From Stenotrophomonas bentonitica (GTDB lineage Bacteria; Pseudomonadota; Gammaproteobacteria; Xanthomonadales; Xanthomonadaceae), in contig NZ_JAAZUH010000002.1 of NCBI RefSeq assembly GCF_013185915.1, positions 372,001 through 436,000 on the forward strand: 64,000 nt of DNA, read 5' to 3'. Position 1 is the stretch's first letter. The number at the start of each line of letters is the position of its first letter. The translations under genes were made by a program, and so were the position numbers. Under the pieces are notes generated by a model, which saw only the letters and a program-made list of their open reading frames with translations, was not told where the DNA came from and made no database searches. This document shows positions 24,355-32,787 of the stretch, one piece after another.

Positions 24355-25353
24355 ATGACAAATTTGAAGTTGAATGAACTGCTTAGAACCGATGAATGGG
24401 ATGCTGTTTTGGATCGAGACGAAATCAAGGAATATTTTCAAACCCATGACGTGAATGAGACGTTCTATGTGAGTGGAGGTGCGAGCCAAACACTATTGAC
24501 GCCACTTGCTTATGTATCATCAAAGAGTATCAAAAATAACGTTGGTGACAACGTTCTTGATGTGATGAGGGATTTGATTGAATTGGGTGCAGACGTGAAC
24601 GCGCCAGTTCGCAAGAGTGATTACTTTGGCGACGGGTTCTTAGATGGTGACAAGGAATTGGTAGACCTTGCTAATGGTGCAGATCGCATCGAACTGTTGG
24701 TCAAAAATGGTGCCAGGGCAAAAGAGTCGCACATCCTCACTTTGTTCCGAGACGGGGCGGATGGCGCTTTCATTGCAGAAAATTATTCTGACTTGATAAA
24801 GCCCAGGCATTTCTTCTACTTAAATAACGACGATGCAAGTGCAGCAATCATAGATGAACTGGCTCTTAAAGGTTATGACTTTAATATCCAGGATGTGAAT
24901 GGTGACACCGCGCTCAGCATGGTGCAGGACATTGGTGTTGTGAAACGTCTTGTTGATGCGGGAGCTTCGGTGCGTATTCCGAACAATGATGGTGAAACAT
25001 TCTTGGATCAATGCGATGCGGGGTTTATTGAGAGAAATACATCTGCTGAGGGTGTTAAAATCATGAAAGAACTTGGCGTTGATTTGAATTCTAAAGATAT
25101 TTGTGGAGATAATACCGCCCTTCACATCATGATGATAAATGGCAACAAATTGGATGGCATTAGAAATCTGTTGGACGCCGGAGCCGATCCAACTGTCCGG
25201 AACGCAGATGACAAGCTTCCATCCCAAGTGGGTTTCACTGGGGCGGATCGCCATGAAGCCGTATTGTTGTTGGAAAGCGCGGTCACAAAGAGAAAATTGA
25301 TGGAAGAACTGGGTGAGTCGCAACAACAACCCATCATGCGGCGAAAGATGTAA
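24355..25353 (+). CDS. ankyrin-repeat protein with RRKM tail
   Basis: A 332-residue protein. Its N-terminal region (LNELLRTDEWDAVLDRDEIKEYF) is followed by about six ankyrin-like repeats (…VMRDLIELGADVNAPV…; TALHIMMINGNKLDGIRNLLDAGADPT) and the tail RKLMEELGESQQQPIMRRKM. It is a tandem duplicate of the next gene (roughly two-thirds identical by eye). It starts at ATG 24355 after AAGGGGG. Confidence 0.85.
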   Translation: MTNLKLNELLRTDEWDAVLDRDEIKEYFQTHDVNETFYVSGGASQTLLTPLAYVSSKSIKNNVGDNVLDVMRDLIELGADVNAPVRKSDYFGDGFLDGDKELVDLANGADRIELLVKNGARAKESHILTLFRDGADGAFIAENYSDLIKPRHFFYLNNDDASAAIIDELALKGYDFNIQDVNGDTALSMVQDIGVVKRLVDAGASVRIPNNDGETFLDQCDAGFIERNTSAEGVKIMKELGVDLNSKDICGDNTALHIMMINGNKLDGIRNLLDAGADPTVRNADDKLPSQVGFTGADRHEAVLLLESAVTKRKLMEELGESQQQPIMRRKM

Positions 25354-25371
25354 GAAAAATCTTGCTGATCT

Positions 25372-25397
25372 AAGGCCCGCTCAAGCGGGCCTTTTTT
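25372..25397 (+). terminator. intrinsic terminator
   Basis: AAGGCCCGC-TCAA-GCGGGCCTTTTTT. Confidence 0.9.
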
Positions 25398-25426
25398 CTA
25401 TCTTTCAATCCGGAACAGTTATCTCA

Positions 25427-25454
25427 TTGACAAAAGGAAGTCATCTGTTTAATT
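25427..25454 (+). promoter_or_regulatory. shared-type promoter P12
   Basis: TTGACA at 25427-25432, 13 nt, TG at 25446-25447, hexamer TTAATT at 25449-25454. No dyad seen. SD TAGGGGG. Confidence 0.65.
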
Positions 25455-25486
25455 GATGTAAGGCCAGAGCTATAGGGGGTTTGAAA

Positions 25487-26488
25487 ATGAAAACTAAGGC
25501 GGTGCATGATGTTCTAAAAACCAGCGAAGTTGAGGCTGTTTTGGACCGTGAAGAAATTAGAGAATATTTTCGGGTAAATGATATCAATGAGTCTTTTGTT
25601 GTAACCGGAGTTGCGAGCCAGAGCCTAGTGACGCCGCTTGCGTTCGTTGCAACAAAAAGCTTGCATCCAGATAGACGGGGGCACGTCATTGAAGTTATGC
25701 GAGATTTGATTGCGCTGGGGGCGGATGTTAATGCGCCTGTCCAGAGATTGGGGTACTTCGCAGACGGCTATTCTGGCGGTGAAGGCCATGATTTGGCGGA
25801 CGTTGTATACGGCGCAGATCGCATTGAGCTGTTGATCAAAAATGGTGCAAGTGCCAAAGAGAAGCACATTCACTGTTTATTTCAGGAAGGGGAGAATGGA
25901 GCTTTCATTGCTGGCAACTATTTTGACTTGATAAAGCCCAGGCACTTTGCTCAATTGAATAACAGACATGGAAGCTCATCAATTATCGATGAGCTGGCTC
26001 TTTCCGGGTTCAATTTCAATGCGCAAGATCGTAACGGTGACACAGCTCTTGCTTTTGTGCGTGACATTCAGAACGTGAAGCGCCTTGTTGACGCAGGCGC
26101 GTCATTAACAATCCCGAACGTCAGTGGTGAAACGTTTCTGGACCAGTGCAACGGTGATTTTGTGCACCGAAATTCGTCGCACGAAGGCGTTAAAATCATG
26201 AAAGACCTCGGCATTGATTTAAATGCGAAAGACGCATTCTCTAAAAACACAGCACTTCATAGATTGATGATCCTTGGCAACAATGTGGCAGCAATAAGTG
26301 ATCTATTGGACGCAGGGGCTGATCCGACGGTTAGGAACGGAGAAAACAAACTTCCAACAGAAATGGGTTTCCCTGGGGCGGATCGCCGTGAAGCTTTAAT
26401 GCTGATGGAGAGCGTAATCAGCAAGAAAAACTTGCTGAACGAGTTGGGTGAGACATGCCAACAGCCCATCATGCGGCGAAAGATGTAA
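25487..26488 (+). CDS. ankyrin-repeat protein with RRKM tail (duplicate of 24355)
   Basis: A 333-residue protein parallel to 24355 over its whole length, from …EVEAVLDREEIREYF… through the repeats …VMRDLIALGADVNAPV… and TALHRLMILGNNVAAISDLLDAGADPT to the tail KNLLNELGETCQQPIMRRKM. ATG 25487 was chosen over TTG 25481. Divergence is spread along the length, so this is an older duplication than that of the pilins. Confidence 0.85.
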   Translation: MKTKAVHDVLKTSEVEAVLDREEIREYFRVNDINESFVVTGVASQSLVTPLAFVATKSLHPDRRGHVIEVMRDLIALGADVNAPVQRLGYFADGYSGGEGHDLADVVYGADRIELLIKNGASAKEKHIHCLFQEGENGAFIAGNYFDLIKPRHFAQLNNRHGSSSIIDELALSGFNFNAQDRNGDTALAFVRDIQNVKRLVDAGASLTIPNVSGETFLDQCNGDFVHRNSSHEGVKIMKDLGIDLNAKDAFSKNTALHRLMILGNNVAAISDLLDAGADPTVRNGENKLPTEMGFPGADRREALMLMESVISKKNLLNELGETCQQPIMRRKM

Positions 26489-26492
26489 GAGA

Positions 26493-26517
26493 AAAGCCCG
26501 CGATAGCGGGCTTTCTT
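26493..26517 (+). terminator. intrinsic terminator
   Basis: AAAGCCCGC-GATA-GCGGGCTTTCTTT. Confidence 0.85.
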
Positions 26518-26551
26518 TATTTCAAGAATTGGCCTTGCATGCCATCGGCCA

Positions 26552-26597
26552 TTGACAAATTCCAAACTTCTGTTTGATTGGTGAAATATCAATCAAG
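26552..26597 (+). promoter_or_regulatory. shared-type promoter P13
   Basis: TTGACA at 26552-26557, 13 nt, TG at 26571-26572, hexamer TTGATT at 26574-26579. Dyad TTTGATTG (26573-26580) / CAATCAAG (26590-26597), almost a copy of P10. SD TAGGGGG. Confidence 0.8.
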
Positions 26598-26608
26598 TAG
26601 GGGGTTTA

Positions 26609-28144
26609 ATGAACGAGCGAACTATATTTAACAACGATGAATTTGTTGCCTTTATCGATACAGCGACACCCGAGGAACTGAGGGAATACTTCAAGGAAAC
26701 ACATTTAAGTCACAATGTGAACGACACTTTTCTTGTCGAGCTAAGCGATGGAATTGATTTTGCTGGCAACGCACTTCAATACGCAATCTACTCAGATAAA
26801 ACAGACGCAAGTCATGTCCAGGCGATCATTGACAGTGGTGCAAAGGTTGACCGCATTGAGAAGCCAGGTTTGCATCAACTGTATGATCCCAACGTGCAGG
26901 ATCCGGACGAAAATGATTACATTCAACTTTCCTTCGATCCATTCACTGATGCGTCGGCCGACAAGGTGGAAGTGATTACCCGTGCCGTTGAAGAGTACAG
27001 CCAGTGGGTTAATCGAAAGTACAGTGACGCAGAAGTTTACGATTTGCTCACCAAAAAGGATTCATCGAGCATTGGCGACTACTTCGGCCGCCATGACCCG
27101 AACGCGGAAATCACCTGGGAGTACCCCGAAAAAAATTTGAGGTACGTCGGCTCCATATGTGGTTTGGCAGCGTTTGATGAAAAGGTGGATGGCTATTACG
27201 GCTTCAACACAGTTTTAAGCAAGGGCGGGGATCCGAATTTGCTGTGTCGTGTTGAAAACATCGACAACACGGAAAATTACGACGAATTAACCGTCACCGA
27301 GTTGTGCCATTCGGTCGATAAAATCAACCGTGCCTTAGACAAGGGTGGACTTCCCACGGAACATCTGTTGGGCGACGTTCTGTATGGCATGAAAGAGGAA
27401 GCTGCTAACGCTTCTCAGTTTTTCTCTGTCCAGGATTTTGCTAGTCGAATGACGATGCCAAAGGAACAACTTGAAGAAGCGCGGCGGAGAGAAGAATCCG
27501 CTTCCAATAATCTCAGGCAACTTGCGCCGCTTGAATTGAGGCTGGTCACGGACTATCCCGATATCTTTGAATCCCAACATATGCATGGGATGACAAACCC
27601 CCAGGCTGTAACAGAAATGCTGCTGATGGGGCACGATCCCAGCGTGGTGAACGAAGACGGGCACAGTCTGATGCTGGGTTCGCTTTTAAACGGAAATTTT
27701 GAGACGTTTGCAGTTTTGCAGCGGTTCGGCGTTGAGCCTGGGCCCGAAGGTCAGCGCCCCATGGATCTGGTGGTTAAGCACTATGAAAAAGTGCAGAAGG
27801 AACATGTACCTGGCTCAGGGGAGTTTGGAGAGTGGAGAAAATGCGACTATGCCATCAAGCATCTGATAGAAATCTCTGATGACCGTACATCAGATCTGGA
27901 CTCCTATATGAAGCAAAACAGCCCCGACGCTGATGTGATCGTTGAGATGATTGATCGTGGCGCCGTGATGAGTGATGAAGCGCAGCAGAAATATATGTCA
28001 CGCGGAGGAAGCAGTTTCTTGGATGAGGCGTACCAGGCTGGCAAGGATGCAGTCCAAGATGCCCTGAACCGACAGCAACGGGATACGATCCTGGCGGAAG
28101 TTGGGGAGGTATATACCCCGCCAACCATGAGACGAAAGATGTAA
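26609..28144 (+). CDS. large ankyrin-like protein with RRKM tail
   Basis: A 511-residue protein with diverged ankyrin-like units (…ALQYAIYSDKTDASHVQAIIDSGAKVD…; …PQAVTEMLLMGHDPSVVNEDGHSLMLGSLL…). An N-terminal 'EELREYFKETHLSHNVNDTFLV' parallels the N-termini of 24355 and 25487, so all three share an ancestor. The tail is QQRDTILAEVGEVYTPPTMRRKM. There is no signal peptide. Confidence 0.8.
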   Translation: MNERTIFNNDEFVAFIDTATPEELREYFKETHLSHNVNDTFLVELSDGIDFAGNALQYAIYSDKTDASHVQAIIDSGAKVDRIEKPGLHQLYDPNVQDPDENDYIQLSFDPFTDASADKVEVITRAVEEYSQWVNRKYSDAEVYDLLTKKDSSSIGDYFGRHDPNAEITWEYPEKNLRYVGSICGLAAFDEKVDGYYGFNTVLSKGGDPNLLCRVENIDNTENYDELTVTELCHSVDKINRALDKGGLPTEHLLGDVLYGMKEEAANASQFFSVQDFASRMTMPKEQLEEARRREESASNNLRQLAPLELRLVTDYPDIFESQHMHGMTNPQAVTEMLLMGHDPSVVNEDGHSLMLGSLLNGNFETFAVLQRFGVEPGPEGQRPMDLVVKHYEKVQKEHVPGSGEFGEWRKCDYAIKHLIEISDDRTSDLDSYMKQNSPDADVIVEMIDRGAVMSDEAQQKYMSRGGSSFLDEAYQAGKDAVQDALNRQQRDTILAEVGEVYTPPTMRRKM

Positions 28145-28148
28145 GAGA

Positions 28149-28173
28149 AAAGCCCGCGAAAGCGGGCTTTTTC
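28149..28173 (+). terminator. intrinsic terminator
   Basis: AAAGCCCGC-GAAA-GCGGGCTTTTTC. Confidence 0.9.
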
Positions 28174-28180
28174 TTTGAGC

Positions 28181-28226
28181 TTGACAATGTTGGCTTCCGT
28201 GTTTGAGTGAATGCATGTCAATCAAA
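28181..28226 (+). promoter_or_regulatory. shared-type promoter P14
   Basis: TTGACA at 28181-28186, 13 nt, TG at 28200-28201, hexamer TTGAGT at 28203-28208. Dyad TTTGAGTG (28202-28209) / CAATCAAA (28219-28226), one mismatch. SD TAGGGGG. Confidence 0.8.
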
Positions 28227-28238
28227 TAGGGGGTCAGT

Positions 28239-28793
28239 ATGGATGCAAGTTATATAGGGTGGATCGCATTGGGCATTAGTTTTTCATCAGGTGCAGTATT
28301 TTACTATTTGGTCAGACGGTGGATGAAAGGTATTCTGACTGTAGAGGCTGAAAACAATCCCAAGATTGAAAGAGGTTTTGATATCGATGGTTTCTTGGAT
28401 CTTGTTTGCACTAGGCTGGATGAGAATGCACCTGGTCTTGTTGGTGTGGTAATAAATCCCCTAGCTTCTCAGTTTTGGAGTTCGCGCCCACCAACAATTC
28501 GATCTGCATTTTTTTCACTACTGTATGGCGAGTTAAAAGAGAAACTAGAGGGTGGAGCCAAAGTCAACCCACATGACGCTGCGACGCTTCTACAGATGCA
28601 CAATCGTGCGAGGTACTTCACCAATGGAGCAGGGGACATTCCTCAGTGGGAAACGGACCAAAGATGGCCCACACTTGAAGAGCAGTGCGAGCATTTAATT
28701 GAGGTTGCGCGGCGCCGACAGCAGAAAAAACTTTTGGACGTTGTGTCGGAAGTGCAGGTTGAAACGCCAGAACCGGGGAAGCGAAAGATGTGA
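28239..28793 (+). CDS. membrane-anchored tagged protein (KRKM tail), non-ankyrin
   Basis: A 184-residue protein with an N-terminal membrane segment (IGWIALGISFSSGAVFYYLV) and a soluble domain (…RSAFFSLLYGELKEKLEGGAKVNPHDAATLLQMHN…PQW…) that also occurs in the protein at 30403. The tail is QQKKLLDVVSEVQVETPEPGKRKM. This shows the C-terminal module is not tied to ankyrin repeats. Function unknown. Confidence 0.7.
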   Translation: MDASYIGWIALGISFSSGAVFYYLVRRWMKGILTVEAENNPKIERGFDIDGFLDLVCTRLDENAPGLVGVVINPLASQFWSSRPPTIRSAFFSLLYGELKEKLEGGAKVNPHDAATLLQMHNRARYFTNGAGDIPQWETDQRWPTLEEQCEHLIEVARRRQQKKLLDVVSEVQVETPEPGKRKM

Positions 28794-28800
28794 CGAATGA

Positions 28801-28822
28801 AGCCCGCGAAAGCGGGCTTTTT
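28801..28822 (+). terminator. intrinsic terminator
   Basis: AGCCCGC-GAAA-GCGGGCTTTTTC, 8 bp after the stop. Confidence 0.9.
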
Positions 28823-28830
28823 CATTGAGC

Positions 28831-28876
28831 TTGACAATGTTGGTATCCATGTTTGATTGATTTCATCGCAATCAAA
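28831..28876 (+). promoter_or_regulatory. shared-type promoter P15 with perfect 8-bp dyad
   Basis: TTGACA at 28831-28836, 13 nt, TG at 28850-28851, hexamer TTGATT at 28853-28858. Dyad TTTGATTG (28852-28859) / CAATCAAA (28869-28876). SD AAGGGGG. Confidence 0.8.
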
Positions 28877-28890
28877 TTGAAGGGGGTGTT

Positions 28891-29082
28891 ATGGATAAAA
28901 TTTATCTTGCAGTATTGCAACACTGTTTTGATGATCTACATGGCTCTATCACTAGCTACATCGAGGCGTCAAAATCAAAAGCGAAGGTTGAACGAGCGAT
29001 GTGGATCAGAACTGTTTGTTTGTCAGTTGTGACTGCTTTCAGTTTTGGGCTTGCCCTGGGATGTTTAATCGCCAGCGTTTAA
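28891..29082 (+). CDS. small single-pass membrane protein
   Basis: A 63-residue protein: a helical N-terminus, a basic patch (KSKAKVERAMWIR), then one membrane segment (TVCLSVVTAFSFGLALGCLIASV) to the C-terminus. It has its own promoter, SD and terminator, which supports a real gene despite its size. Function unknown. Confidence 0.65.
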   Translation: MDKIYLAVLQHCFDDLHGSITSYIEASKSKAKVERAMWIRTVCLSVVTAFSFGLALGCLIASV

Positions 29083-29113
29083 ATTGGATTGACTGATGTG
29101 TTTGAGACAACAA

Positions 29114-29139
29114 AAAGCCCGCTTCGGCGGGCTTCTTTA
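29114..29139 (+). terminator. intrinsic terminator
   Basis: AAAGCCCGC-TTCG-GCGGGCTTCTTT. Confidence 0.85.
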
Positions 29140-29140
29140 T

Positions 29141-29209
29141 TGGGATTATATTCCACTCTTAAAGCGGCTTGGGGCTTGTTGGCGTAAATCACAATAGAAG
29201 GTATTGACA
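29141..29209 (+). repeat. R1 repeat, copy 2
   Basis: Closest match to 22301-22367 (…CCACTCTTAAAGCGGCTTGG…), again between a terminator and a TATTGACA promoter. Confidence 0.7.
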
Positions 29210-29247
29210 ATGTTCGGCCTTGTGTTTGATTGAAGGTGTATCAATCA
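29204..29247 (+). promoter_or_regulatory. shared-type promoter P16
   Basis: TTGACA at 29204-29209, 13 nt, TG at 29223-29224, hexamer TTGATT at 29226-29231. Dyad TGATTGA (29227-29233) / TCAATCA (29241-29247). SD AGAGGA. Confidence 0.8.
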
Positions 29248-29263
29248 TTCAGAGGATTAAAAT

Positions 29264-30304
29264 ATGACGAATTATTTATTGAGTGGGGTATCTGGGATTT
29301 GTGCTTGGGCGGCAACCGCCAAAACAAAGATTTCTGATGCAAAGCACAGGTTCCAATCAAACAGATCAGCAAAGGAAATGGAGCGTGCACTTGCGAAACT
29401 GCCAGCTGGGTTTCGTTTGACGTATGCCATTTCAAAAGGCGATGTTGGGACGTTTAAGTCGTTGATAAGCGAAAATCCGTGCCTTGCTCAACAACACGCT
29501 GCGCTGGGGACTGGATTCAATCAACCCGAACTGCTAACGATAAACCGCATTGTCTGTTCGGCCACGGCTGAAGCAGACCCACACAAAGAAGAAATGATCT
29601 TATATGCACTCGAAAAAGGGGCTGACATCAACGCCCGTTTGCACGGCAAGGGTTGGACCGCTTTGGAGTCAGCAGTCTATTCCCGAAACATTAGACTTAT
29701 TCCGTTTCTTATCAAGCATGGCGCGCGCCCTGTGGATGGCGATGGGGATGATGTTCTTAAGGGTGAGAATTTTTTGCAGGAAATTTTCAAACTCAATCGC
29801 TACTATTTGGGAATCGCTTCCTCAGGATTACTACTTGAAATTATGGATTCGTTTGCCTCAATTGGACTGGTGAATGATTGCTCTAATCCAAAACAGGTGT
29901 TAATTGAATTTAACAACTCAGATCCTCTCCCTGAGATTTACGTTGCACTTGTCAATCGCTTGGTGCAGTCAGGGCTAAGGACTGATGAAGTGCAATTCGA
30001 TCTTTGTTGGCTATGGAGGTTGATAATCGAAAAGATAGACGATTCATATGATTTGACCGTACTCCAAAACAATTTTATCGAGGATTTGGCCGTAAGTGGT
30101 TTTGAGTTGACAGATCAGCACGATATATGTAATACCGATATGATATCCATTCCGAGTGAGCGCCGCCCCGCAATTAAAGAATTGATTTTGCAATTCAGTG
30201 CCGCAAAGGCAAGTGTGCAAGCAAGAAAAGAGAAGGAAAACATCTTGCGCGAACTTACTATCGCTTCGGAAGATATAGAAGTCCGGCCCAGACGGCGTAT
30301 GTAA
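29264..30304 (+). CDS. ankyrin-repeat protein with RRRM tail
   Basis: A 346-residue protein. Ankyrin-like repeats occur in the middle (…ILYALEKGADINARLHGKGWTALESAVYSRNIRLIPFLIKHGARPV…), with diverged helical units on either side. The tail is RKEKENILRELTIASEDIEVRPRRRM. The N-terminus has a weakly hydrophobic stretch but no convincing signal peptide. ATG 29264 follows AGAGGA. Confidence 0.8.
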   Translation: MTNYLLSGVSGICAWAATAKTKISDAKHRFQSNRSAKEMERALAKLPAGFRLTYAISKGDVGTFKSLISENPCLAQQHAALGTGFNQPELLTINRIVCSATAEADPHKEEMILYALEKGADINARLHGKGWTALESAVYSRNIRLIPFLIKHGARPVDGDGDDVLKGENFLQEIFKLNRYYLGIASSGLLLEIMDSFASIGLVNDCSNPKQVLIEFNNSDPLPEIYVALVNRLVQSGLRTDEVQFDLCWLWRLIIEKIDDSYDLTVLQNNFIEDLAVSGFELTDQHDICNTDMISIPSERRPAIKELILQFSAAKASVQARKEKENILRELTIASEDIEVRPRRRM

Positions 30305-30316
30305 TGGAAACCCATA

Positions 30317-30338
30317 AACCCGCTTCGGCGGGTTTTTT
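30317..30338 (+). terminator. intrinsic terminator
   Basis: AACCCGC-TTCG-GCGGGTTTTTT. Confidence 0.9.
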
Positions 30339-30345
30339 ATTGGAC

Positions 30346-30373
30346 TTGACAAAAGTGTGAGGCGTGGTTGATT
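30346..30373 (+). promoter_or_regulatory. shared-type promoter P17
   Basis: TTGACA at 30346-30351, 13 nt, TG at 30365-30366, hexamer TTGATT at 30368-30373. Only a 4-bp dyad (TGAT/ATCA). SD TAGGGGG. Confidence 0.7.
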
Positions 30374-30402
30374 GAGATTTCATCATCACGTAGGGGGTTG
30401 AA

Positions 30403-30843
30403 ATGGTTGGATCTTTTTACGACAGTGCGCCGGCCACCGAACAACAAAGAATTTGGCGCGAGTCGACACCAATAGGCCGCATCTTTGAACAGCCGGAACC
30501 CATCGTTCTAGGACCATTGCTGTGCGAAGCGCTGGACTTCAACGCTGCGGAATTGCCTAGTGATTTAACGTTCTGGCGTTCGGCCATCGAAGACCTGGCG
30601 CTTCGATTGCACGAAGGGCTCAAAGTCACGCCCAGGGCGGCCGCCAAAATCATGTGCGCGTACAACATCCATGTTCGTTTTAATGATCTTCCAACACCCC
30701 AATGGTCGATCCCCGACAGCCCCACAGAAGTGGAATTGACCCAGCACCTCAGCGATTTCCTGCATCACAAACAACGTCAGCGATTGCACCACGCCATTGG
30801 TGTCGAGCTTAACCATTCGGAAAGGATAGAGCGGCGAATGTAA
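30403..30843 (+). CDS. tagged protein (ERRM tail), non-ankyrin, homolog of 28239
   Basis: A 146-residue protein. The region FWRSAIEDLALRLHEGLKVTPRAAAKIMCAYNIHVRF…PQW aligns with RSAFFSLLYGELKEKLEGGAKVNPHDAATLLQMHN…PQW of the protein at 28239. Unlike that protein it has no membrane segment. The tail is KQRQRLHHAIGVELNHSERIERRM. Function unknown. Confidence 0.7.
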   Translation: MVGSFYDSAPATEQQRIWRESTPIGRIFEQPEPIVLGPLLCEALDFNAAELPSDLTFWRSAIEDLALRLHEGLKVTPRAAAKIMCAYNIHVRFNDLPTPQWSIPDSPTEVELTQHLSDFLHHKQRQRLHHAIGVELNHSERIERRM

Positions 30844-30847
30844 TTCC

Positions 30848-30880
30848 AGCTTGACTCCCGAAGCTAATGGGAGCTAGCTA
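30848..30880 (+). repeat. R2 repeat, copy 1
   Basis: AGCTTGACTCC…GGAGCTAGCTA, with CTCCC pairing GGGAG inside it. A second copy with a different inner sequence but the same pairing lies at 33919-33951. Both lie about 15-20 bp before a shared-type promoter. Confidence 0.6.
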
Positions 30881-30894
30881 GAACGGCTATGGGG

Positions 30895-30938
30895 TTGACA
30901 ATATCCGTTCTTCTGTTTCAGTGAGTCAACTATTGGCT
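30895..30938 (+). promoter_or_regulatory. shared-type promoter P18
   Basis: TTGACA at 30895-30900, 13 nt, TG at 30914-30915, hexamer TTCAGT at 30917-30922. Dyad AGTCAA (30924-30929) / TTGGCT (30933-30938). SD CGGAGG. Confidence 0.7.
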
Positions 30939-30956
30939 AACAACGGAGGTGCACAA

Positions 30957-31184
30957 ATGAAAGTTGCAATTAACGCTTTAATCGGAACGATCTGGATTGG
31001 CTTTTGGTCAACCATCGTCGGCTTCCTTGTCAGCGGGGTGTTGTGGGGAAGCATGGAATTGGGTCCAGTTGTTGGCGTCCTGGGCTTCATCATTGGCGCC
31101 GGCATTCCTTTCTTCTTCCTCATGCGCAACATGCTTCGCAATATCGCCAAGTACCAAGCAGAGCAGCGCATGCGAACGTACTAG
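30957..31184 (+). CDS. small two-pass membrane protein
   Basis: A 75-residue protein with two hydrophobic segments (IGTIWIGFWSTIVGFLVSGVL and GPVVGVLGFIIGAGIPFFFL) and a basic C-terminus. ATG 30957 follows CGGAGG; the longer frame from 30921 has no SD. Its own promoter and terminator support it. Function unknown. Confidence 0.6.
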   Translation: MKVAINALIGTIWIGFWSTIVGFLVSGVLWGSMELGPVVGVLGFIIGAGIPFFFLMRNMLRNIAKYQAEQRMRTY

Positions 31185-31206
31185 TGATGGCGTTTATGAA
31201 ATATAA

Positions 31207-31231
31207 AGGCCCGCTTCGGCGGGCTTTTTTG
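31207..31231 (+). terminator. intrinsic terminator
   Basis: GGCCCGC-TTCG-GCGGGCTTTTTT. Confidence 0.9.
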
Positions 31232-31236
31232 TTCGC

Positions 31237-31276
31237 TTGACAATATTGCCATCCGTGTTTGAGTGAAATAACTCAA
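31237..31276 (+). promoter_or_regulatory. shared-type promoter P19
   Basis: TTGACA at 31237-31242, 13 nt, TG at 31256-31257, hexamer TTGAGT at 31259-31264. Dyad TTGAGT (31259-31264) / ACTCAA (31271-31276). SD ACGGGGG. Confidence 0.8.
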
Positions 31277-31293
31277 GAAGAACGGGGGTTTGT

Positions 31294-32718
31294 ATGGAAA
31301 AAAAAGAAAAGCAGTTGATGGACAAATTGGAGGCAATGCTGGAAGCAAATTTGGATGTGAGTGAAATTCTTTCAAATTTGCCGCTGGTGGCTGTGTGTGA
31401 ACTCACCTTACGCGATATTCTGTCACGTCAATTCGTTCTCTCCCACGCGCGGAGCGTCGGGCTTGTGCAAGCGGCCATCGCAGCTGGTGCCGACCCGAAC
31501 GCACGTATACCGGCCTTTTACACGGTTCTCAGCGATGCCGCAGCGGCGTACCTTGCACCTTTGACGGCGATGTTGGATCACGAAGAGCGCACGCAGCGGT
31601 ATCACAAGTATGTACCGCACTATCTCGATATTTTTGATGATACAGAAAGCATTGATACCGATCAGGATTGGCTCAAAATGTGTGGGAATTCTTTGGCCGT
31701 CCACCAGATCGTCAGCACCGAGTACCTGGGTGTGTCCACAGCCACGCAAGACACGTTTTTGTTATTCCACGCCAACAGCGCCGATCACGCACGTGGCTTG
31801 ATTGAGTGTGGGTGTGGGGTGAGATCCTTGCACAACAGTGAGCATGCCGATGTCGTGCACTACCTTGTGTCGTTGGGTGTGGATCCAAACGCCCAGGACG
31901 AGCAGGGGCTTACCCCGCTGCATACAGTGGTCAGCGCCGAAGCGGCTCAGGCTTTGGTGGAGTGTGGGGCGGATCCCAAGGTCGCGACAAAGAAAGGCTG
32001 GACGCCTCTGCACACAGCAAGCAACGTTGACGTTGCCCAGGTGCTGATTGATGCCGGCGCCAACATCTCTGCACGAACCAACGAACGCTACACACCCCTG
32101 CACACAGTTACCAGCGATGTGGCTGCGTTGCTTCTGAGCAAGGGCGCAAATCCCAACGCGCGCGATCGCAAAGGCCGAACACCCTTGTTCCATGAGAGAA
32201 GGCTTAAGGCGTCTCGTGTTGAAGCATTTGTTCAGGCCGGAGCGGATGTCAACGCCAAAGATCACAAGGGAGCTGGAATTCTCAGTTGTGGTGATTGCTG
32301 TTTCGACACGCGGTCCGTTGAGGTGCTGCTGGACAATGGATACAACCCACTGGATAAAGCCACTGACACCATGTTCAATGGGACACTACTGCATTGGTTG
32401 ATTGACGAGACAGTGAATTGCCGGCTCATTCATCGCGTTATTGACCTGGGAGTGGATGTCAATGCGCAGGACAAAGATGGCGATACAGCGCTGCACTATC
32501 TGGCGCAGTCTGATTACACCACGCGAATGAACTGGCTGCTGCAACGCAAGGCCGATCCCCGGATCCGAAACAACGAGGGTTTGAGGCCATCGGACATTGC
32601 TGTCAAACCCAAAGCAAAGAAACTGCTGTTGGAGCATGAAGCACGCTGGGACAAGGCCGCCATCACCAAGGCTGTTGGATCCGTGCGAAAGCAGCCTGTT
32701 GCCCGCAGAAGAATGTGA
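31294..32718 (+). CDS. long ankyrin-repeat protein with RRRM tail
   Basis: A 474-residue protein with about ten ankyrin repeats, several very regular (TPLHTVVSAEAAQALVECGADPKVATKKGW; TPLHTASNVDVAQVLIDAGANISARTNERY; TALHYLAQSDYTTRMNWLLQRKADP). The tail is ITKAVGSVRKQPVARRRM. It is the best-preserved ankyrin solenoid of the window, so it may be a recent or actively maintained member. Confidence 0.9.
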   Translation: MEKKEKQLMDKLEAMLEANLDVSEILSNLPLVAVCELTLRDILSRQFVLSHARSVGLVQAAIAAGADPNARIPAFYTVLSDAAAAYLAPLTAMLDHEERTQRYHKYVPHYLDIFDDTESIDTDQDWLKMCGNSLAVHQIVSTEYLGVSTATQDTFLLFHANSADHARGLIECGCGVRSLHNSEHADVVHYLVSLGVDPNAQDEQGLTPLHTVVSAEAAQALVECGADPKVATKKGWTPLHTASNVDVAQVLIDAGANISARTNERYTPLHTVTSDVAALLLSKGANPNARDRKGRTPLFHERRLKASRVEAFVQAGADVNAKDHKGAGILSCGDCCFDTRSVEVLLDNGYNPLDKATDTMFNGTLLHWLIDETVNCRLIHRVIDLGVDVNAQDKDGDTALHYLAQSDYTTRMNWLLQRKADPRIRNNEGLRPSDIAVKPKAKKLLLEHEARWDKAAITKAVGSVRKQPVARRRM

Positions 32719-32731
32719 TGGGTTTTTCAGC

Positions 32732-32773
32732 TTGACAATATTGGCATCCATGTTTGATTGAAATCAGTCAAAC
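32732..32773 (+). promoter_or_regulatory. shared-type promoter P20 with ~9-bp dyad
   Basis: TTGACA at 32732-32737, 13 nt, TG at 32751-32752, hexamer TTGATT at 32754-32759. Dyad GTTTGATTGA (32752-32761) / TCAGTCAAAC (32764-32773), one G-T pair. SD TGGGGG. No terminator is visible between this and the preceding gene. Confidence 0.8.
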
Positions 32774-32787
32774 AATTGGGGGTGTCA

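Noticed and set aside
28852..28876. Simple operator for a single dimeric repressor
   Set aside because: Not fully excluded, but arm sequence and centre spacing vary too much between copies while pairing is kept; treated as a nucleic-acid structure first.
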